Positions 59,880 to 64,000 of a stretch of 64,000 nucleotides of DNA are shown in pieces (position 1 is the stretch's first letter; every line of letters starts with the position of its first letter). Made by a program: the position numbers and the translations under genes. Location of the stretch: assembly GCF_021018895.1 (NCBI RefSeq), contig NC_079365.1, positions 3,179,501-3,243,500 on the forward strand, in the 5' to 3' direction. The DNA comes from Seriola aureovittata. Lineage: Eukaryota; Chordata; Actinopteri; Carangiformes; Carangidae. The notes beneath the pieces were generated by a model. That model ran no database searches. It was not told the DNA's origin and worked only from the letters and a program-made list of their open reading frames with translations.

Positions 59880-60175
59880 ACATTAACATTTAACTCAGAC
59901 GCTTTTATCCAAAGCAACTCTCAAGTGAAGGATATCAGTAAGCTTCAGTGCAGTAGGAAACCTTGGTGTAAATAATTACTACATCTATTTAATAGGTGAA
60001 GGAGATTGTACGAGGAAGTGCACCAAAAGTGCATAGTAAGTGCTAGTTATACATGTTAGAGGTGTAAGGAGAGGAGGTGCTCTTGGTAGAGATGTTTCTT
60101 CAAGAGATTCTTGAAGACAGAGAGGGACGCCTCTGCTCTGATAGAAGCTTTGTTCACCATCAGGGAACCACAGAC
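59880..60175. repeat. Teleost interspersed repeat (GACGCTTTTATCCAAAGC type)
   Basis: ACGCTTTTATCCAAAGCAAC is the hallmark of a dispersed fish element. The following GGTGCTCTTGGTAGAGATGT and TTCTTCAAGAGATTCTTGAA agree. The overlapping minus-strand ORF (60,236-59,985) is a frequent artefact of this repeat. Confidence 0.65.
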
Positions 60176-60420
60176 AGTACTTGTTAAGGTTACTTAAAAT
60201 GTAGTTGTGTTTACTTAATTTTATGAAGTATTCCAACTTAAAAAAAACTACAGTTAACTTTTTTTAAGTGGTAACAACTTCAGTAAAACAAGTTAGTATG
60301 ACTTAAGTGAAAAGTTGTGTTTACTCAATAGAAATTAGGAAACGGATTACTTTAGAGAAAATCAAGTAAGCACAAGAAAGAATGATCAGTTCACAGGATT
60401 TATTTTATTTATTTAAGAAA
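60176..60420. repeat. TTAAGT-rich repeat
   Basis: CTTAAGT/ACTTAA-type motifs and AAGTTGTGTTTACT recur. It resembles a low-complexity fish repeat whose class I cannot name. Confidence 0.45.
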
Positions 60421-61069
60421 ATGCCATTCTCAGTGTATTAAGTGAAGGCCTGTGTTTTAGAAAACATGTAATTTTGCAATGAAATAAATCCATTCCTACT
60501 ATTTATTAACCTTTGTGAATTAAATAATTGCTGTTTATGAAAATGATGAGGATTGTACCTCCAGGTATGTTATTAATTGTACAATTCACTTCACTCATGG
60601 TATAACATGCTTTTTCCTTAAAAGGACTCAAAGCTACCAGAAACAATGTGGAGTAATTGTAAAGAACAGTAACATGAGTCACCATGCAGAGTTGACATCC
60701 AGAACACAATCCACAAAATTTATGCCTGCAAACACATTACCCCAGAGCATGGTGGGAAACTCCACCCACATATCCCGAACATGCTACCCTATATTAATGT
60801 TGGCTCTGTCACAATTAAAAGTTAAACTGAGCAACACACAGTACATGTACAGCTTTCAGTATGTTGATAGCTATTTTGTAATGAAACTCATAAATTGCAT
60901 GGCATAATAACTTCTAAATAGCACTCTGGCACAACACACCACTATCTTACAATATAACTTTTAGCTAGCTATTTATGTGCCTGCACTGCAATAGCATTGA
61001 AGCATTTGTTATTATTCTGCAAACTTATTCGTCTTATTCATTGTCCGTATTGAAATTTTGGTGCATAAC
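60421..61069. other. Intergenic, no gene seen
   Basis: AT-rich. The segment around 60,680-60,780 (with CCCAGAGCATGGTGGGAAAC) may belong to the preceding repeat. No exon. Confidence 0.55.
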
Positions 61070-61195
61070 TCATTCATTTTATCATTCTCTACCACTTATC
61101 CTCTAGTAGGGTCGCGGGGGGGCTGGAGCCTATTCCAGCATCTTTTCGGGCGAGAGACGGGGTACACCCTGGACAGGTCGCCAGTCCATCATTCA
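61070..61195 (+). repeat. Teleost interspersed repeat (GGGTACACCCTGGACAGG type)
   Basis: ACCACTTATCCTCTAGTAGG, GGGTCGCGGGGGGGCTGGAG and GGGTACACCCTGGACAGGTC followed by GCCAGTCCATCA are diagnostic of a very abundant fish repeat. Confidence 0.75.
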
Positions 61196-61850
61196 TATTG
61201 ATATTATATCGAAAATGTGGGATTTTTTTTGTCCTCTATCACCCAGTTTTGGTCTCATTCTGATATTTTTTTTTTTTACAGTTTTTGAGGAAGTGATGGG
61301 AGTACCCTCCACCTCTCCCTTTGACTGCAATACAAATTCAGGAGCAGGTGTTACTGGGCAGAAATGGGCAAAGCTGATTCTGATTGTCTAATTAAACTCA
61401 TTAATTCTGCCTTTAACTCAGGTATGAGAGCAACTCTAAGTTAAATCAACAGGGTGTATTTGTGTGTACTTGTGTGTGCGTGTTGATGTGTGGTTCTTTG
61501 CGTGTGTGTACATGTCTTTCTATAATTGTGAGGACAATTTTGGCTAAAAACCATTATTGTGAGGTCATTTTATACTAAAGACTATTCTAGATCACAGTTT
61601 CTTCCAGTCAGAAGCTCGTACTCACTTTTTCTGTCCACAGTGAACGGCAGCAGCTCAGGAGGCAGAGGAGGAGGAAGAGGAAAAATAAATAATGATTAGT
61701 GAGACTAATGACCAAGTAGATAATAACAATAACTTTGCGTAATATAACGATAAACAGGTTCACACAATAAAACACTTAGCTACTTTTTTTTAAGTTTTTT
61801 TTTCTATTATGTAATCAGTGGTATGTAAATTAAAGGGCTGGGACATGGTT
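61196..61850. other. Intergenic, nothing recognised
   Basis: No gene or transposon identified. There are short T-runs near 61,225, 61,268 and 61,790. Confidence 0.6.
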
Positions 61851-61911
61851 GGTAGATAGATACTTTATTTATCCCCTAGGGGAAATTCATGTGTCCATTA
61901 GCTCATTGGTG

Positions 61912-61956
<45 letters not shown>

Positions 61957-62668
61957 GTTAATAATAAATAAACAATAATAATTAGATTAGTCCACTTCCT
62001 TTGGCTGAGGTGTTGTACAGCCTGATGGCAGTGGGAACAAAGGATCTCCTGAACCTCTCTGTTCTGCAGCGCAGTGAGATGAGACGCTCGCTGCACCTGT
62101 AGCTGCTTCTCTGTCCTGCCAGAATGTTGTGGAGAGAATGGTTGGTATTGTCCAAGATGGCCTCCATCTTACATTGCATGCATCTCTCCACAACAGTCCT
62201 GAGTGAGTCCAGACTCCTGCCCATCACAGACCCAGCCTTTTTTACCAGCTTGACCAGTGTCTCTGTGTTCATGTCTGACATACTGCTGACACAGCAGACT
62301 GCAGCATTAAAGATACACTGTCCACCACTGACTGATAAAACATGTGCAGCATTTCACTGCAGACATCAAAGGACCTGAGCCTCCTGAGGAAAAAGAGCCG
62401 GCTCTGCCCCTTCAGGTAGATGGCATCTGTGTTCAGGGACCAGTCCAGTTTACTGTCCGGGCGCACACCTAGGTAATTATAAGTGTGCACCACCTCAATG
62501 CCCTTCCCTCCCCTTTTGAGGTGTTCAAAAGGAGGCAGTTCTTGTTGCTCCATCACAGATCCCTGTACTCCTCTTCCTGCCCGTTCCTGATACGCGCCAC
62601 AATAGCTGTGTCATCGAGTATTTCTGGATGTGGCAGCACTCAGAGTTGTATTCAAAGTCCCATTTCTT
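61851..62668 (-). mobile_element. L2/CR1-type LINE, 3' part (reverse transcriptase end), 5' truncated
   Basis: On the minus strand, 62,650-62,560 gives YNSECCHIQKYSDDTAIVAR, with the catalytic (Y/F)xDD motif of the reverse transcriptase written as YSDD. After a stop come YNYLGVRPDSKLDW and KGQSRLFFLRRLRSFDVCSE; then, in another frame, LVKKAGSVMGRSLDSL and RFRRSFVPTAIRLYN, the normal order of the ORF2 C-terminus. About 20 residues are lost around the frame change near 62,280. The 3' end is the complement of ACTTTATTTATCCCCTAGGG. Inactive. Confidence 0.88.
61910..61954. repeat. (ATA)n microsatellite
   Basis: About 14 ATA units inside the 3' UTR of the LINE. Confidence 0.95.
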
Positions 62669-62684
62669 TGTATTTAAAAAATGT

Positions 62685-62995
62685 GAAAAAAGTCATAATA
62701 TTTAGAGAAAAAAGTTGTAATAATACAAGAATAAAGTCCTTACGAGAAATAGAAATGTAAAATTTCAAGAGGAAAAAACATAGAAGAGACTCAGTTTCTT
62801 CACAATCTTTTCAGTGTCCTGATGATGATGAGCCAAAAGATGAAGTAGGCTATCTCCTTATTTGTGAAACCTCTGCTGAAATAGTTCACAGGATAAAATT
62901 ACAACTTTATTCTCCTACTATTATGACTTTATTCTTGAAATATTATAATCTTATTCTCAAAATTAAGACTTTATTCTCGTAATTTCAGATTTTTT
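62685..62995. repeat. Inverted arrays of the AATAAAGTC/GACTTTATT repeat
   Basis: The left arm (62,685-62,780) repeats AAGTCATAATATTTAGAG and AAGAATAAAGTCCTTACGAG. The right arm (62,896-62,990) repeats the complement, GACTTTATTCTTGAAATATT and GACTTTATTCTCGTAATTT. Between them are about 115 bases of unique DNA. This is a typical fish AT-rich fold-back repeat. Confidence 0.7.
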
Positions 62996-62999
62996 TCCC

Positions 63000-63345
63000 C
63001 TAATACACGCGCACGCACGTCCGTAAAAGTCATGGCAATAGAACGGTGACGCTTGACCGAGGTGACGTAAGAGCTTCAGACCTGTCCACCTTCTCATTTG
63101 CACTTGGACTTGACCTGTGTTAACCCATGTGTTAAAACTTGTCTGTTGGAAAGTTAAACTCTTGTACAGCGGATCCCCTGGAAAAGCTCCCAGATAAACC
63201 TGACTGGAAAACAAACACCTGGAAAACCACTCTGAAGAGACACCTGCGGAAAACTACTGCAAATTTCAACTGCTTAAGACCCCCAATGGAGGAGCACCTG
63301 CTGACCCGGGCACGACGGTGGATCACGTCCTTTGCAGGTAAGACA
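63000..63345 (+). promoter_or_regulatory. Possible promoter and first exon of a neighbouring gene
   Basis: CpG density rises. A CRE-like TGACGTAA lies at 63,063-63,070. An ATG at 63,286 opens 17 codons (MEEHLLTRARRWITSFA) running to a good donor, GCAG|GTAAGA, at 63,337/63,338. No protein family is recognised, and the rest of any gene would lie beyond the window. It could equally be chance or repeat-derived. Confidence 0.25.
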
Positions 63346-64000
63346 TCTTCTAATTTTTTGACAAATACATTAATTAATCTTCAAGAACCACAAAAATGTG
63401 GTTTCAGTACAAAACTAGCACTAAATTAATGTAAGTTGTTGAATATAAAGATAAAAAAATTAATAGAATGTTAGTGGATATTTGAGGAAAACATAGTTTT
63501 GAGTGATACTCGACGTTTTCTTGTTGTAAAACTTTTATTAGACAGTGAGAACGTGCTCAGTTTCCCGGGACAGGTGTGGAGTGTGGTCACAATTGTGTAT
63601 TGACTTGAAAATAGTGTTATTTTCGTTCGATTGCACCAAATTCTCCAAATTTGGCGTCGAAAATTTAGCAAAAAAGATGGCGACCGGGCCTTTTTTTGAA
63701 AAATGCCAAAAAGATATATTTTTGTTGTGACCATGGAGACGATGGAACAAACGTCGGGAAGTCAGAACGTGCAGGCCGAACCAGACCCGGGATCGTTCGA
63801 TTTTTCACATTTTTTAACTGATTCTCAGACAAACTGCAAAACCGCAGCAACAGAGCAGTATTGTATGTGAATAAAAGTGAACTTAGTGCTATGAGAGTCC
63901 AGTGATCAACTCTTACAGCTTGTACTTGACATGAGGAAATGTCAATTTAATGACATTTCATAACAACTGTACTGAATTGCGATGTGGTATTGTCGCTTTG
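63346..64000. other. CpG-enriched end of the window, no confirmed gene
   Basis: Contains AAGATGGCGACCGGG (63,674-63,688), a YY1-type initiator-like site, and an ATG at 63,732 (CCATGG context) with 45 codons to TGA. A small perfect hairpin is at 63,936-63,959. No family recognised. Confidence 0.4.

Noticed and set aside
63732..63869. 45-codon ORF starting METMEQTSGS
   Set aside because: No family recognised and no splice donor at its end. Mentioned only as part of the possible promoter region.

Overview
The window looks like chromosomal DNA of a ray-finned fish, most likely a spiny-rayed teleost. It holds one clear protein-coding gene, long CA/GT, GATA, AAAAC and ATA microsatellites, and remnants of fish-type transposons: a Tc1-like DNA element, L1/Tx1-like and L2/CR1-like LINEs, a tRNA-derived SINE and several fold-back elements. 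Introns with GT..AG borders and AATAAA polyadenylation signals confirm a eukaryotic nuclear genome. I see no bacterial-type operon, CRISPR array or prophage.

The gene is a Wnt7a orthologue on the + strand, with four coding exons at 1771-1841, 2111-2337, 4851-5122 and 12117-12596. Joined, they give 349 residues, the length of mammalian Wnt7a. All splice phases fit, 24 cysteines lie after the signal peptide, and the acylated serine (Ser206) is present. A GC-rich region at 1100-1770 is the likely promoter and leader, and it contains two overlapping upstream ORFs. The 3' UTR runs to paired polyadenylation signals near 13440. Whether this is the wnt7aa or wnt7ab paralogue cannot be settled from one window.

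Upstream (1-1096) is mobile DNA: a fold-back repeat, then the 3' end of an L1/Tx1-like LINE whose tail holds a GATA array. Introns 2 and 3 hold a poly-C run, a long inverted repeat, an imperfect tandem duplication and older interspersed repeats.

Downstream (about 13.5-63 kb) I find no convincing protein-coding exon. It is a gene-poor stretch with many interspersed repeats separated by unique sequence. A few unique blocks contain clusters of developmental transcription-factor motifs (for example a Pbx/Meis site beside an Otx/Pitx site near 19.66 kb) and are plausible wnt7a enhancers, but this is inference. At the right edge (63.0-63.9 kb) CpG-richer DNA with a CRE-like site, a short ORF ending at a good splice donor and a YY1-like ATG may be the promoter of a neighbouring gene.

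I did not find an undescribed biological system that I can defend. The observations most worth checking are the upstream ORFs of wnt7a, the loss of one N-glycosylation site in Wnt7a, the fold-back elements, the enhancer-like blocks and the possible promoter at the right edge.
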